Assembly: GCA_002344075.1 (NCBI GenBank)
Contig: DDTM01000014.1
Location: 1-22,531 of the forward strand
Length of the DNA: 22,531 bases
Origin: Bacteroidetes bacterium UBA2364
GTDB lineage: Bacteria > Bacteroidota > Rhodothermia > Rhodothermales > UBA2364
Direction of reading: 5' to 3'
The notes below the pieces were generated by a model. That model was given only the letters and a program-made list of their open reading frames with translations, was not told the DNA's origin and did not search any database. How positions within the stretch are numbered: the stretch's first letter is position 1; each line of letters starts with the position of its first letter. Made by a program: the position numbers and the translations under genes. Shown here one piece after another: positions 14,109 to 22,248 of this stretch.

Positions 14109-14341
14109 GGCTTCGATGCCGCAGTGGAAGTCGCTTATTTTCACCCTAAAGGGCTGGCATCGTCCCATTTTCGAAGACACGGCGTTAAGTTAGAAAAGTA
14201 CCATTCCTCAAACTTATCAGGACAAAGGTAATCAAGTGCCCAATGCCCCTCTTCGAAATGTACAAGGCTTTTTTCAAAATGTCACGATTGTGGCGCCTAC
14301 GGTTAGCAGCCACACCACTTACTGGTTGTTGTTTCTTGATC
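14109..14341. other. Intergenic region with a possible coding remnant on the minus strand
   Basis: No intact gene. On the minus strand, bases 14281 down to 14141 form an open frame of 46 codons without a usable start (HFEEGHWALDYLCPDKF...EEWYFSNLTPC...DDASPLG, then stop). Its composition (Trp, Cys, Tyr, Asp/Glu) looks protein-like rather than random, so it may be the 3' end of a decayed gene. I do not recognise the family. Confidence 0.3.
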
Positions 14342-14569
14342 GTATCCATTTCAAAATTTCTCAAAGTATCTCATGAATACCTCTTTATATCCGTATGGGT
14401 TCTCGTATGATACCACCCCTACGGAGTTTTTTTACATTTCTTCTTCCGCCAACCCATAAAGCCCATAAGGTGTAGTTCAAAATTTATCAAGTTGAAAGAC
14501 GAACACCTCTTTTACACGCTACTTAATCTAAGTGCGTCGTCTGTTTATTGGCATTTTTGAAATGCACCC
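14342..14569. mobile_element. MITE-like element, copy 2 (decayed left end)
   Basis: The right end TTTTGAAATGCACCC (14555-14569) is identical to copy 1. The left end GTATCCATTTCAAAA keeps 12 of 15 positions. Shared internal landmarks are CTCATGAA.ACCTC, TCTCGTATGAT and AATCTAAGTGCGTCG (14525-14539 here, 6184-6198 in copy 1). This copy also holds a 28-codon ORF (14373-14459) reading MNTSLYPYGFSYDTTPTEFF and on. Convergent genes flank it. Confidence 0.6.
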
Positions 14570-14632
14570 TGTTGATGTTTGTACTCGTTGGGGTCAAGAA
14601 AGGTGCGAACAGCTTGGGGGTAAAGCGTACCC

Positions 14633-15898
14633 TCAAAATCCATAGATAAAAAAGCCGCTTTCATCAAAACGGGTATTCACAATATTGTTCTTAAGTGATC
14701 CGAAGGTGTAGCGGATTTGTACAAAGGTTTGGTACTCGAAGTTGGTAGCGAGCAATTTGTTGCGAAGCAAGATTTCGTCTTCTCCCACTTCGGGCACCAA
14801 ATTAATCTGGTCTCGGATCCGCGAGGCATATCCACCCATCACCAAATTAAGCCCTTTCACCACCCGCCATTCTACATTTCCGCCCACGCTAAACCGGTTT
14901 TTCTTAGGGTCATTCAGTAAATTAGAAGCTGTTATACTTCCATTGATATTCCCCCACGGTTGTTGCCATTGCATGATAAGTTTAGAGACCTGCCCCCAAG
15001 TATTTTCCTGCAATTTGCCAAAAACCGTTTTTTGGAGGTACTGGGTGGCAGCAAATTCTGGCCCAACCTGAAACTTTAATGAACGCTTGGTGGACTCGGA
15101 GTACGGGAAAATGCTGTACTCGATACTGGGCGAGACCGAGAATTGCGCATCATAGTTCTCGTAGGTGGAGCGGGTAAATCCGCTATATAACTTCAGCGAC
15201 CACAACGGCGCAAGGCTATAAACGGCTCGTCCATACACATTTTGGCTTTCTTGGGTATAAGTTCGTGGGGTATTATTGATCGTCACCTTATTTACCTGTT
15301 TACGGAAATACACGCCAGCACCTGTTTTCCACCGATCGGTGGTGCGATCTGCATTGGCCGAAACCATTATGGTGCGGTCGCTATAAATGGACTGGGCGTT
15401 TAAACTCCCGCCCCCAGTCAGGCTAAACGTCCACTTGTTCCATTTGTCGGGCTTTTCTATTGGTACTTCAGTGGTATTTTGCGTTGCCGAATATCCGATG
15501 GTCACGTGATCGAATGTGGAGGTTTCCAAAATGTAAGGCAATAAACCAACCTTCAGATACCGAACCTGTGCCTGACGAATCTCATCTTTGGTTGCAGTGC
15601 TTTCGGTATTGAACCGAAGCCCATTTTTTCGGCCATTCATCCGTTTTTGACCAATAAAATCAATGTTCCAGGATTGCCCTCCACTCCCAGTCTGGGCAGA
15701 TGTAAACAGCACGTGCAGATCGGCGGCAGAGCGGTCTATTACGTACTGGACAAACGGAACTTCGGTACGGAAATAATCTGAATCGCATGTATTACAATCT
15801 AAAAAGACCGTAATCGGTTCATTCTGGGTGGTGTTTTGGGCATAACTCTGCCCGTGCAGGCAACACCAGATTGCCAGCCAGAGGACTAATTTTTGCAT
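14633..15898 (-). CDS. Outer membrane beta-barrel protein, function unknown
   Basis: This 421-residue protein has a signal peptide (about residues 1-20, ending SYAQ). A small N-terminal domain (FLDCNTCDSDYFRTEVPFVQ, then DRSAADLHVLFTSAQTGSGG and FIGQ) has a pair of Cys residues. A long run of alternating amphipathic strands from about residue 145 (WTFSLTGGGSLNAQS ... FVQIRYTFGS) ends in an aromatic C-terminal residue (IYGF), as expected of a barrel inserted by BAM. Proteins with this N-terminal signature occur in several Gram-negative phyla, but I know of no assigned function. Only 14 bases separate it from the M56 gene, so it is probably under BlaI-type control. Confidence 0.72.
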   Translation of the reverse strand: MQKLVLWLAIWCCLHGQSYAQNTTQNEPITVFLDCNTCDSDYFRTEVPFVQYVIDRSAADLHVLFTSAQTGSGGQSWNIDFIGQKRMNGRKNGLRFNTESTATKDEIRQAQVRYLKVGLLPYILETSTFDHVTIGYSATQNTTEVPIEKPDKWNKWTFSLTGGGSLNAQSIYSDRTIMVSANADRTTDRWKTGAGVYFRKQVNKVTINNTPRTYTQESQNVYGRAVYSLAPLWSLKLYSGFTRSTYENYDAQFSVSPSIEYSIFPYSESTKRSLKFQVGPEFAATQYLQKTVFGKLQENTWGQVSKLIMQWQQPWGNINGSITASNLLNDPKKNRFSVGGNVEWRVVKGLNLVMGGYASRIRDQINLVPEVGEDEILLRNKLLATNFEYQTFVQIRYTFGSLKNNIVNTRFDESGFFIYGF

Positions 15899-15912
15899 TT
15901 TAAATTAGAAGT

Positions 15913-17739
15913 TTAGGGTGTATGAAGGGTTCTTATAATTACAGGGCCATTTACAGCATGAGGGCCAAAATAGAGGTTGTTTTCCCATATTTGGTCACGG
16001 GTAACGAGCCGATATCGGGTGTTTTTACTCGGACGATTTTGGCTTAATTGCATTGTTGTGGCCTCCATTGCTTCCTTGGTGGCAAATATTTTGTAGTGGT
16101 ATTCGTGTTTAATTAGGGGTTCATACACGGCCTCAATGACCGATAAATGGCTATATTGGTTATGCACCATAGAAAAGAGGGAATTAATTTTGGCCTCAAA
16201 ACCGGCTCTATTGCCTATAATTAATGGCTTTTCCATATCCAATGTCTGCTTTAATGCCGTAAAAAGGTTTTCCAATTCATGATTCTCAGGCTCCAAGCCA
16301 TAGAGTTGCGCCCGCAAATGGTTTAGTCTGAGACGGGTATTATTCGGATAAATAGCCGGATTTACAAATGCCCTAATTTTGGTTTTGAGCAATTCGTATT
16401 TTTCGAGGTATGCTTTCTGTTCTGTTTCTAATTTTTTCAACCGAGCAGACAACTCATGTTCCTCCTGAAGAGGCAGCTCCGCCACAAGCCTGTCCTTTAT
16501 AGGCGTTTCGATTACGGTCTCGGCCCCCACAATACGTTCTTCCAGAGGAGTTTTTGCATCATCTTGCTCGTCTCCTCTACCCACCAAGCCACCATACAAT
16601 GCACGATACCCACTCGTCCATTCCAAGAGACTCATTTGGTAGGTTGCCCCATTCAGCCGAAGAGGTAACTCGGCATAAACCAATGCAAGCAAGCCCATCA
16701 TGGCCAATACACCCCCCCATTGCAACCGGACCAATCGCTCTTCTGACTCGTGCAGAATGGCATTTATGCGGGTTTTAAGCTCCGAAACATGTGCCATGCC
16801 CAAACCCATATGTGTCACATTTGTACCCAGCATTTTCCGTGCCAGTGCAACCAATTTGCTGGCATAGTCTGATGGACGAACACCGTTTTGCAAAACCACA
16901 TCATCGCAAGCACGCTCGCGCTCGGTTAACATCTGACGCCGAGCCAACCAAACGAGGGGGTTGGGCCAATGAAATGCAGAAAACACTTGTGCCAACTGGT
17001 GAACGGGATAATCCCACCGACGCACATGCGAAAGTTCGTGAAGGAGCATCATCTCGTGCGAGTCGTCATTTTCGCTCAGCCAGGTAGAAGGAATCATCAC
17101 AACCGGACGGAACGTGCCCCATGTCATCGGCGAAAGCACTATCGGATGGTGTAAAAACACAACCGAACGACGAATTTTGAGCTGAATACATAATAAATCT
17201 GCTAATTCCAATAATTCAGGAGATGTAACCAGATGGGCTTCCCGCTTTAACCTCCGAAGCAGAACCGTTTGACGAATCGTCCCAAACACCACCCAAATCG
17301 TACCCGCAAACCAAATAAAGAGTAGCCCATATTCCATCATTCCAATGGTTGGGCTTGGTACAAACGCATTAACGGTCATCATTTTTTCATGGTTACTTAT
17401 ATCTTTTTCCTCGTTTAGCCGCCGTTCTTCCTGTAGTGTTCCCAACGAAGGGGTCGAGATGGGGTAATGGTCTTCGGTGGCAAAAATATGAGACGCTTGC
17501 TCCGGCAAAGGGGCTTCCACCATAAGGGTATATTCGAATTCTGACGAGGGGATTGGCTTCGTCGCAACATATATTGTGGTGATGGCCAAACAAAAAAAGA
17601 CCACCGACCACACAAGGTGCCGGTATTTTGCCGAAGCCTTGCGTAAGAGGCCCGTTAATACAAAAGCACCAGCGAGTAGGAAAGCACCTTTCAGGAGTAT
17701 ATCAGCCACAAAAGGCAAATATGGATTAATTTTTTCCAT
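15913..17739 (-). CDS. M56 family (BlaR1-like) membrane metallopeptidase
   Basis: This 608-residue protein has hydrophobic segments at about 8-32, 41-60, 134-154 and 337-352. The zinc site is HELSH (234-238), with the downstream acid in ERERACDD (273-280). The M56 domain in BlaR1 and MecR1 cleaves its partner repressor on signal. The C-terminal 250 residues outside the membrane are not the penicillin-binding sensor domain: there is no SxxK/SxN/KTG set that I can see. They contain a charged, probably coiled-coil stretch (about 410-460) and an unrecognised end. The signal is therefore probably not a beta-lactam. The repressor gene lies 25 bases upstream and a barrel-protein gene 14 bases downstream. 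Confidence 0.88.
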   Translation of the reverse strand: MEKINPYLPFVADILLKGAFLLAGAFVLTGLLRKASAKYRHLVWSVVFFCLAITTIYVATKPIPSSEFEYTLMVEAPLPEQASHIFATEDHYPISTPSLGTLQEERRLNEEKDISNHEKMMTVNAFVPSPTIGMMEYGLLFIWFAGTIWVVFGTIRQTVLLRRLKREAHLVTSPELLELADLLCIQLKIRRSVVFLHHPIVLSPMTWGTFRPVVMIPSTWLSENDDSHEMMLLHELSHVRRWDYPVHQLAQVFSAFHWPNPLVWLARRQMLTERERACDDVVLQNGVRPSDYASKLVALARKMLGTNVTHMGLGMAHVSELKTRINAILHESEERLVRLQWGGVLAMMGLLALVYAELPLRLNGATYQMSLLEWTSGYRALYGGLVGRGDEQDDAKTPLEERIVGAETVIETPIKDRLVAELPLQEEHELSARLKKLETEQKAYLEKYELLKTKIRAFVNPAIYPNNTRLRLNHLRAQLYGLEPENHELENLFTALKQTLDMEKPLIIGNRAGFEAKINSLFSMVHNQYSHLSVIEAVYEPLIKHEYHYKIFATKEAMEATTMQLSQNRPSKNTRYRLVTRDQIWENNLYFGPHAVNGPVIIRTLHTP

Positions 17740-17764
17740 GACTATAGATAGAAAAAGATGAATA

Positions 17765-18139
17765 TTAGCGCCCTTCTTCGCGAGCCTTATTGATCATCGT
17801 TTGCAATTCGTCCAATTCTTGTTCCGATATTTCTTTACGCGAAAGCATGGTGGCAACGGCTTGGGTGGCAGAACCACCAAAAAACGTGTCTAAGACCCGG
17901 TTGAGGGCAGATTGCCCTGCTTCTTTGGTGGGCGTGGCTGGCGAGTAAAGGTATTTATTCCCAACGGTTCGGTACTGGATATGTTGTTTTTCGGCTAAAA
18001 TGCGCAATAGCGTGCGTACCGAGGCATTGCTGGGTGCATCTTCCATAGATTCTCGAATTTCCTCGGCGGAGGCTTCTTTCATTCTAAAAAGAAGATCCAT
18101 GATTTGCCGCTCACGGCGGCTTAAGGCTTCGTTGGTCAT
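17765..18139 (-). CDS. BlaI/MecI/CopY family transcriptional repressor
   Basis: This 124-residue winged-helix repressor begins LSRRERQIMDLLFRMKEASAEEI and continues with SNASVRTLLRILAEKQHI, the recognition-helix segment of the family, and YLYSPATP. The C-terminal half is the dimerisation region (VATMLSRKEISEQELDELQTMI). It should bind as a dimer to palindromic operators and be inactivated by the M56 peptidase encoded next to it. Two identical palindromes bracket its promoter, which suggests autoregulation of the three-gene operon. Confidence 0.92.
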   Translation of the reverse strand: MTNEALSRRERQIMDLLFRMKEASAEEIRESMEDAPSNASVRTLLRILAEKQHIQYRTVGNKYLYSPATPTKEAGQSALNRVLDTFFGGSATQAVATMLSRKEISEQELDELQTMINKAREEGR

Positions 18140-18153
18140 AATGATTTCATTAA

Positions 18154-18169
18154 TGTTAATTTTTTAACA
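18154..18169. promoter_or_regulatory. Candidate BlaI operator, proximal
   Basis: A perfect palindromic arrangement TGTTAA-TTTT-TTAACA lies 15 bases before the repressor start, just downstream of the -10 element. It is identical to 18211-18226. The TGT...ACA half-sites suit a BlaI-type dimer. Confidence 0.55.
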
Positions 18170-18174
18170 CCTGT

Positions 18175-18203
18175 AAAGTACAACGCTGAAGCCATCTTGT
18201 CAA
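18175..18203 (-). promoter_or_regulatory. Probable promoter of the blaI-M56-barrel operon
   Basis: On the minus strand, TTGACA (18203-18198) is followed 17 bases later by TACTTT (18180-18175). Counted from TTG to TAnnTTT the gap is 20 bases, close to the Bacteroidota form. Confidence 0.5.
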
Positions 18204-18210
18204 GAGCTTC

Positions 18211-18226
18211 TGTTAATTTTTTAACA
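18211..18226. promoter_or_regulatory. Candidate BlaI operator, distal
   Basis: The second TGTTAA-TTTT-TTAACA palindrome, 57 bp centre to centre from the first, with arms extended to 10 bp (18207-18230). It overlaps the stop codon of the upstream LRV gene, so it could also serve as that gene's 3' hairpin, though no T-run follows. Confidence 0.5.
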
Positions 18227-19499
18227 GAAGGGGCGGGACAGAAAAAGAATGGTTGTTTATCCGTATATGCGCTAAGTTACGGACGTAGCGATTGGGGTCA
18301 TCGAGCAAAACAGCAAGCCAGTCAAGAGGGATTTCGGGATGTCGGGCCAACACATACCGTTCGATCCACGAGGGGGCATGGCATTTATTTTGGAACCGTT
18401 CAGGCACTAAAATAGGACATTGTACCAAATAAAATACAGAGAAATAGGCCTCTTTAGAACGCCCCAGCATATTCATCACAATCTGGCGCATCACCGGATT
18501 TTGCTCGGCGAGGTCGCGTTCTATGTGGCGCAAGTCGGATAATATTTCTTCCAACACTTCAGGCGGTGTATTAGGATTACGCGCAACCGCACGTTGAATA
18601 CGCATTTCCTGACTTTTGGCAAGTTGAACCAGTACCTCGACAGGTGTTTTGGGATGTAAGGCCACTGCTTCTCGAAGTGCGACATCGGGGTTTTGAGCAA
18701 GTTTTACCCATTCTTCGGGGCTTTCTGGATGAGTAAGGATGAACGTTTCCGCCAATTTTTCCGTTTGATGCTGCCAAAGTGCGGGCTGTGTTTGGTACTG
18801 CTTTGCTGGATGATCTCTACAGGCGGCCAAGCGGACGGCTTCGGAACGATCCGAGCGGAGTTTTTCCTTGTATCTTGGCGATAAAAACGGGTTTTCGGCA
18901 ATTGTCGCCCGAACGTATTCCTGCCCATGCTCTGCCATAATGGCAAAAATAAAATCCGGTAGTGGTGAATGCCGCAAACAAAGCCGAAACAATTCACCCT
19001 CCCACGTACTCGGCGTAAGCCCTTTCAAAAAAGCCAATACATGGGCATCGGCACGTTCCATCCAGTCGGTTTCTGGCTCGGTCAGTTGGAGAATATGTAA
19101 AGAAGCAGCGAGTCTGATGTGTGGATTACGGTCGCGCATCAATTTGTCCAGAACCATCTTGGGCGGACTTGGGAGTTGGGTGAGTGCCAAGCGGACCAAT
19201 GGTCTTCCTTGGGTAGCGAGCAACAGCAGTTCATCCCATGCTCTCGGGTGCGTCACTAACTTCATGGCTGTTTCTGGTTGCATCTCGGCAAATATTCGGG
19301 GGTTTTCCATTATAAGCAACGGCAGAACCGGATTTTCCAGTAAGACTTCGGGGGCACGATGTCCCCAACGCCACAGCACTTCGGCGGGAGTATTGGGATT
19401 AGATAAGAGGGCAAGCATAATGTCTTGAGGCGGATTTTGACCCAATTCCTTCAATATTTTGGGCGGTGTTTGGAGGTCGTTTGCAAGCAGAAGAGACAT
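18213..19499 (-). CDS. Leucine-rich repeat variant (LRV-like) protein
   Basis: This 428-residue cytoplasmic protein is built of degenerate repeats of about 24 residues with the pattern NPxTPxEVLxxLA...D..VRxAVAxNP. Clear examples are LLSNPNTPAEVLWRW near residue 32, ALHPKTPVEVLVQLAKSQ near 279 and ARNPNTPPEVLEEILSD near 303. There is no signal peptide and no N-terminal iron-sulfur Cys set as in the Azotobacter LRV protein. Such proteins form curved helical solenoids for protein binding; the partner is unknown. It lies upstream of the blaI-type operon on the same strand. Confidence 0.75.
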   Translation of the reverse strand: MSLLLANDLQTPPKILKELGQNPPQDIMLALLSNPNTPAEVLWRWGHRAPEVLLENPVLPLLIMENPRIFAEMQPETAMKLVTHPRAWDELLLLATQGRPLVRLALTQLPSPPKMVLDKLMRDRNPHIRLAASLHILQLTEPETDWMERADAHVLAFLKGLTPSTWEGELFRLCLRHSPLPDFIFAIMAEHGQEYVRATIAENPFLSPRYKEKLRSDRSEAVRLAACRDHPAKQYQTQPALWQHQTEKLAETFILTHPESPEEWVKLAQNPDVALREAVALHPKTPVEVLVQLAKSQEMRIQRAVARNPNTPPEVLEEILSDLRHIERDLAEQNPVMRQIVMNMLGRSKEAYFSVFYLVQCPILVPERFQNKCHAPSWIERYVLARHPEIPLDWLAVLLDDPNRYVRNLAHIRINNHSFSVPPLLLKN

Positions 19500-19558
19500 A
19501 GGCAGGTCATCCGGCTAAAAAAATCGAAGGGAATAAACGGTTTTTTTTAATATAAAAC

Positions 19559-19578
19559 GGATTTCTTGAAAGAAATCC
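19559..19578. promoter_or_regulatory. Palindrome upstream of the LRV-like gene
   Basis: GGATTTCTTGAAAGAAATCC has 9-bp perfect arms around a 2-base centre, 60 bases before the LRV-like start, next to an AT-rich stretch. An operator is possible. Confidence 0.35.
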
Positions 19579-19603
19579 ATAATAGTAGCCCTTTCATAAA
19601 CCC

Positions 19604-19634
19604 AAAAAGCCGGAACCCTCAAAGTCCCGGCTTT
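19604..19634 (-). terminator. Intrinsic terminator after the OmpA-family gene
   Basis: On the minus strand the perfect 8-bp stem AAAGCCGG/CCGGCTTT is followed by further T residues, 23 bases after the stop. Confidence 0.8.
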
Positions 19635-19656
19635 AAAGACGTATCATAAAACAATC

Positions 19657-20790
19657 CTATTGCCCCAAATTGCTACAGTCCATGGGTTTAGACTCTACAC
19701 GGCGGTTAAAACGACAACCCTTTCCCGGATCGGATTTATTACAGTTTGGCTGTGCTTCCCCCATTGCAGCCATCCGGAGTCGAGACGGGTCTATCCCCTT
19801 AGAAACATAATAGTCATACACTTTTCGTGCGCGGCTCTCAGAAATCCGAAGTGCGTTTGCTGGCGAAGTTGCTTCGTCGGTATAACCCAAGATTCGTACA
19901 CAGCATACGGTTGAACGGTTGAGTTCTGCAACATTTTCATCGAGTAAAGACATTGCAGCAGCGTCTAAGTCATCTTTGTTATAATTAAAATTAACACTGT
20001 TTAAAACAGACAAGGTACAGCCTTGGGGCGCCGGGGGTTGTGGAACTTCAGCGGCAGGTGGGTCATAAACGGGAATTTCACGGGGTTGTGGAATTTCGGG
20101 CGGTGTTTGGTCTGTGGCCACACCTGATCCTCGGCTGGGTAATCCAAAGCGAAGTCCACCTGCTATAAAAGAAGTACTAAACGGGTGACTGGGGCTTTTC
20201 ACCAAGAAATTCCAGTGATAGCGATAGGTTCCTTCCACAAAAACTGACATTTTTTTGGAGAGGGCAAAATCTACACCGAGGCCTGCCACCGGAAAGGAGA
20301 AAGCGGAACGATCTGGTTTGTTATTACCAGCCCCAGGGACTTCCGTATTTTTACGAAACCCTTCGAAGGGATCGGCGACAAAGGCACCGAAGCCGCCAAA
20401 TAGATAAGGTAGTACTTTACCGCCATTGCGTAGAATTGGGAAAACCGCCTGAGATTCTAACCAAACAATGGGTTTAGCACCAAATGCGTTTTGGGAATAC
20501 GAAAATTGGGTATCACCCGAAAAATTGGACGCTCCCATGACGCCCCGAAAATACACGACATTGGGCCGGATTGGGAAAGAAGCGTGGATGGCTGCGCCAG
20601 GATACCACTTGGAGGTGGTCGCCGTATTGGCTGCGTTTTCGAGATCAATGCGTCCTTGATACCCATAAACCCCGCCGGAGAGGCCTAAATATGCCTGACT
20701 GCCACGGTATGCATTGCTCTGGGCAAAAGCCGACGAGGAAAAGCCCAGAAATAGCAAAAACGCCGAAATAATGTAAGTCTTAACACGCAT
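19657..20790 (-). CDS. OmpA-family outer membrane protein
   Basis: The start at 20790 (MRVKTYIISAFLLFLGF...) gives a standard signal peptide cleaved near SSSAFAQ; the frame extends 25 codons further but those are not signal-like. The mature protein has an N-terminal eight-strand-type barrel (AYLGLSGGVYGYQG ... FIAGGLRFGL), then a Pro-rich linker (EIPQPREIPVYDPPAAEVPQPPAPQG), then a C-terminal OmpA domain that binds peptidoglycan (VNFNYNKDDLDAAAMSLLDE, GYTDEATSPANALRISESRA.KV, FNRRVE). The Asp and Arg that bind diaminopimelate are present in the TDE and SRAR segments. Total 377 residues. It anchors the outer membrane to the wall. Five Cys residues in the OmpA domain (including a Cys-Cys pair) are more than usual. 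Confidence 0.9.
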   Translation of the reverse strand: MRVKTYIISAFLLFLGFSSSAFAQSNAYRGSQAYLGLSGGVYGYQGRIDLENAANTATTSKWYPGAAIHASFPIRPNVVYFRGVMGASNFSGDTQFSYSQNAFGAKPIVWLESQAVFPILRNGGKVLPYLFGGFGAFVADPFEGFRKNTEVPGAGNNKPDRSAFSFPVAGLGVDFALSKKMSVFVEGTYRYHWNFLVKSPSHPFSTSFIAGGLRFGLPSRGSGVATDQTPPEIPQPREIPVYDPPAAEVPQPPAPQGCTLSVLNSVNFNYNKDDLDAAAMSLLDENVAELNRSTVCCVRILGYTDEATSPANALRISESRARKVYDYYVSKGIDPSRLRMAAMGEAQPNCNKSDPGKGCRFNRRVESKPMDCSNLGQ

Positions 20791-20961
20791 GACGATGCTG
20801 TTTGAATGTAACGAGTATAGTGCCTGAAGATAGCTCTGGATGATTCTGTACAAAAGTCTTGCCAATCCGCTTCCGTTTTGAAAAATAGTTTATTTAGAAG
20901 CCGGAATTGGGACAAAACAGACATCAAAAACGGCATGTAATACATGACGTCTGCTTCAGTC

Positions 20962-22044
20962 TTAGCGGTAAGAGAAAAGAAAGTATAAAAGGGTTGCAAA
21001 TGAGATACATGCAATAATAGCGAAGGTGATTTTAACCCAGCTATAAGGCCGCTCGCCTTGTACCTCGCCAGAGCGCCCATTTACTACAAACCGATAGACC
21101 CTGCCCGAATATCGGTAAGCACTGATCCATAAGGGAAGCAAGATGTGTTTAAACGTGATGTTTTGATACTGTGTTCGTGTACTCGTAACGTCTTGTACAT
21201 CCCCGCCGATGTCTCGGCAAATAGTGGCTTCTATAATAGGATGCATCCTGCGTTTGGCTTGTTCTAATCCTTCCTCTAAAGAAATGTGATAGCTTTCTGC
21301 TCGGAATCCTTGCAAAAAGGCATCCTGATAGGGGATCAATGCACTCAGGTCCCAAGGCTCGAGGTTTTCCGTATGGCGAACGGGCAGTGTGTCGGAAGCA
21401 CAGACCAAGACATCATCAAACGCATTAAAAACTGTTCCCGAAGCAGGATACCAATGAATTTTTTGTACCTGCCGGGCTTCTTGCCGGGTATTCCCATTGC
21501 TATCGCGCACGGTCACATATTGTGTCTCATAATAGTACTCACCTCTGCGACCCGTATAATGGGTCGTGGTTTGAGTGTCGTAAGTCCAAAAGGGTAAATA
21601 GACGCCATTCAATTCTTCCTCGTGCCGTGCAGCTTTTTGCAATTTATTGGGAGCAAACCACAAACTTCCCAGCCAAGTACGAAAAGCGCCTAATGCCTCC
21701 TTGCGGCCTACCTGAAAGGGTAAAACTGCCTCCGGTTTTATTTGTTTTTGCGACTGTGTGGTCTGCACCAATCCTGTACTACAAAACGGACAGTTCGAGG
21801 ATGATACATTGGGATCGAAGGTGGTTTCTGCGGCACAAGAAGGACATTTAACCGTTATTACCTCGACGAGTTGTTCTGTTGCTTGCGCCCGTTCCAAAAA
21901 GTCTTGGTAATCGTGTTCACGAATACGGCCAAGCGCTGTTTCTGGAATCGGGTTTAGGTATCCACAATACGGGCACTTCAGCGCGGTGGTTCCGGGCTGG
22001 AATTTGAGATTGGCACCACATTGTTCACACCCAAAACCAGACAT
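20962..22044 (-). CDS. Zinc-ribbon membrane protein (TFIIB-type zinc finger)
   Basis: This 360-residue protein has two N-terminal zinc ribbons: Cys6/9/24/27 (GCEQCG ... CPYCG) and Cys67/70/85/88 (CPSC ... CPFC). A long soluble domain follows (LPFWTYDTQTTTHYTGRRGEYYYETQYVT...), and a single membrane segment lies near the C-terminus (about 336-357). Members of this family are often annotated by mistake as PriA-like helicases because of the zinc ribbons; there are no helicase motifs. They are thought to act with membrane-associated proteins, but the role is not settled. Confidence 0.8.
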   Translation of the reverse strand: MSGFGCEQCGANLKFQPGTTALKCPYCGYLNPIPETALGRIREHDYQDFLERAQATEQLVEVITVKCPSCAAETTFDPNVSSSNCPFCSTGLVQTTQSQKQIKPEAVLPFQVGRKEALGAFRTWLGSLWFAPNKLQKAARHEEELNGVYLPFWTYDTQTTTHYTGRRGEYYYETQYVTVRDSNGNTRQEARQVQKIHWYPASGTVFNAFDDVLVCASDTLPVRHTENLEPWDLSALIPYQDAFLQGFRAESYHISLEEGLEQAKRRMHPIIEATICRDIGGDVQDVTSTRTQYQNITFKHILLPLWISAYRYSGRVYRFVVNGRSGEVQGERPYSWVKITFAIIACISFATLLYFLFSYR

Positions 22045-22190
22045 GTAGGTTTATTTGCATCTTTTAAAAAGAATTTAGACAGAACATACACACCTGTACT
22101 AGAAATGGCAAGTGGTTGAAAAGAATTCTTTCCCTGACCTGCCCGCAGTTGATGATACACGCTTCGACAGGCACTTTTCCAAAACCAAAA

Positions 22191-22219
22191 ACACCCCGCA
22201 ACTTTTGGCTACGGGGTGT
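22191..22219 (-). terminator. Intrinsic terminator after the DUF11 gene
   Basis: ACACCCCG/CGGGGTGT, a perfect 8-bp stem, is followed on the minus strand by a T-run (TTTTTGG), about 30 bases after the stop. Confidence 0.85.
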
Positions 22220-22248
22220 GACTCGGAAGGAAGCGGCGGAAGGCGTTT

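Noticed and set aside
20791..20865. Longer start for the OmpA-family protein
   Set aside because: The extra 25 codons precede a complete signal peptide beginning at 20790 and would spoil it.
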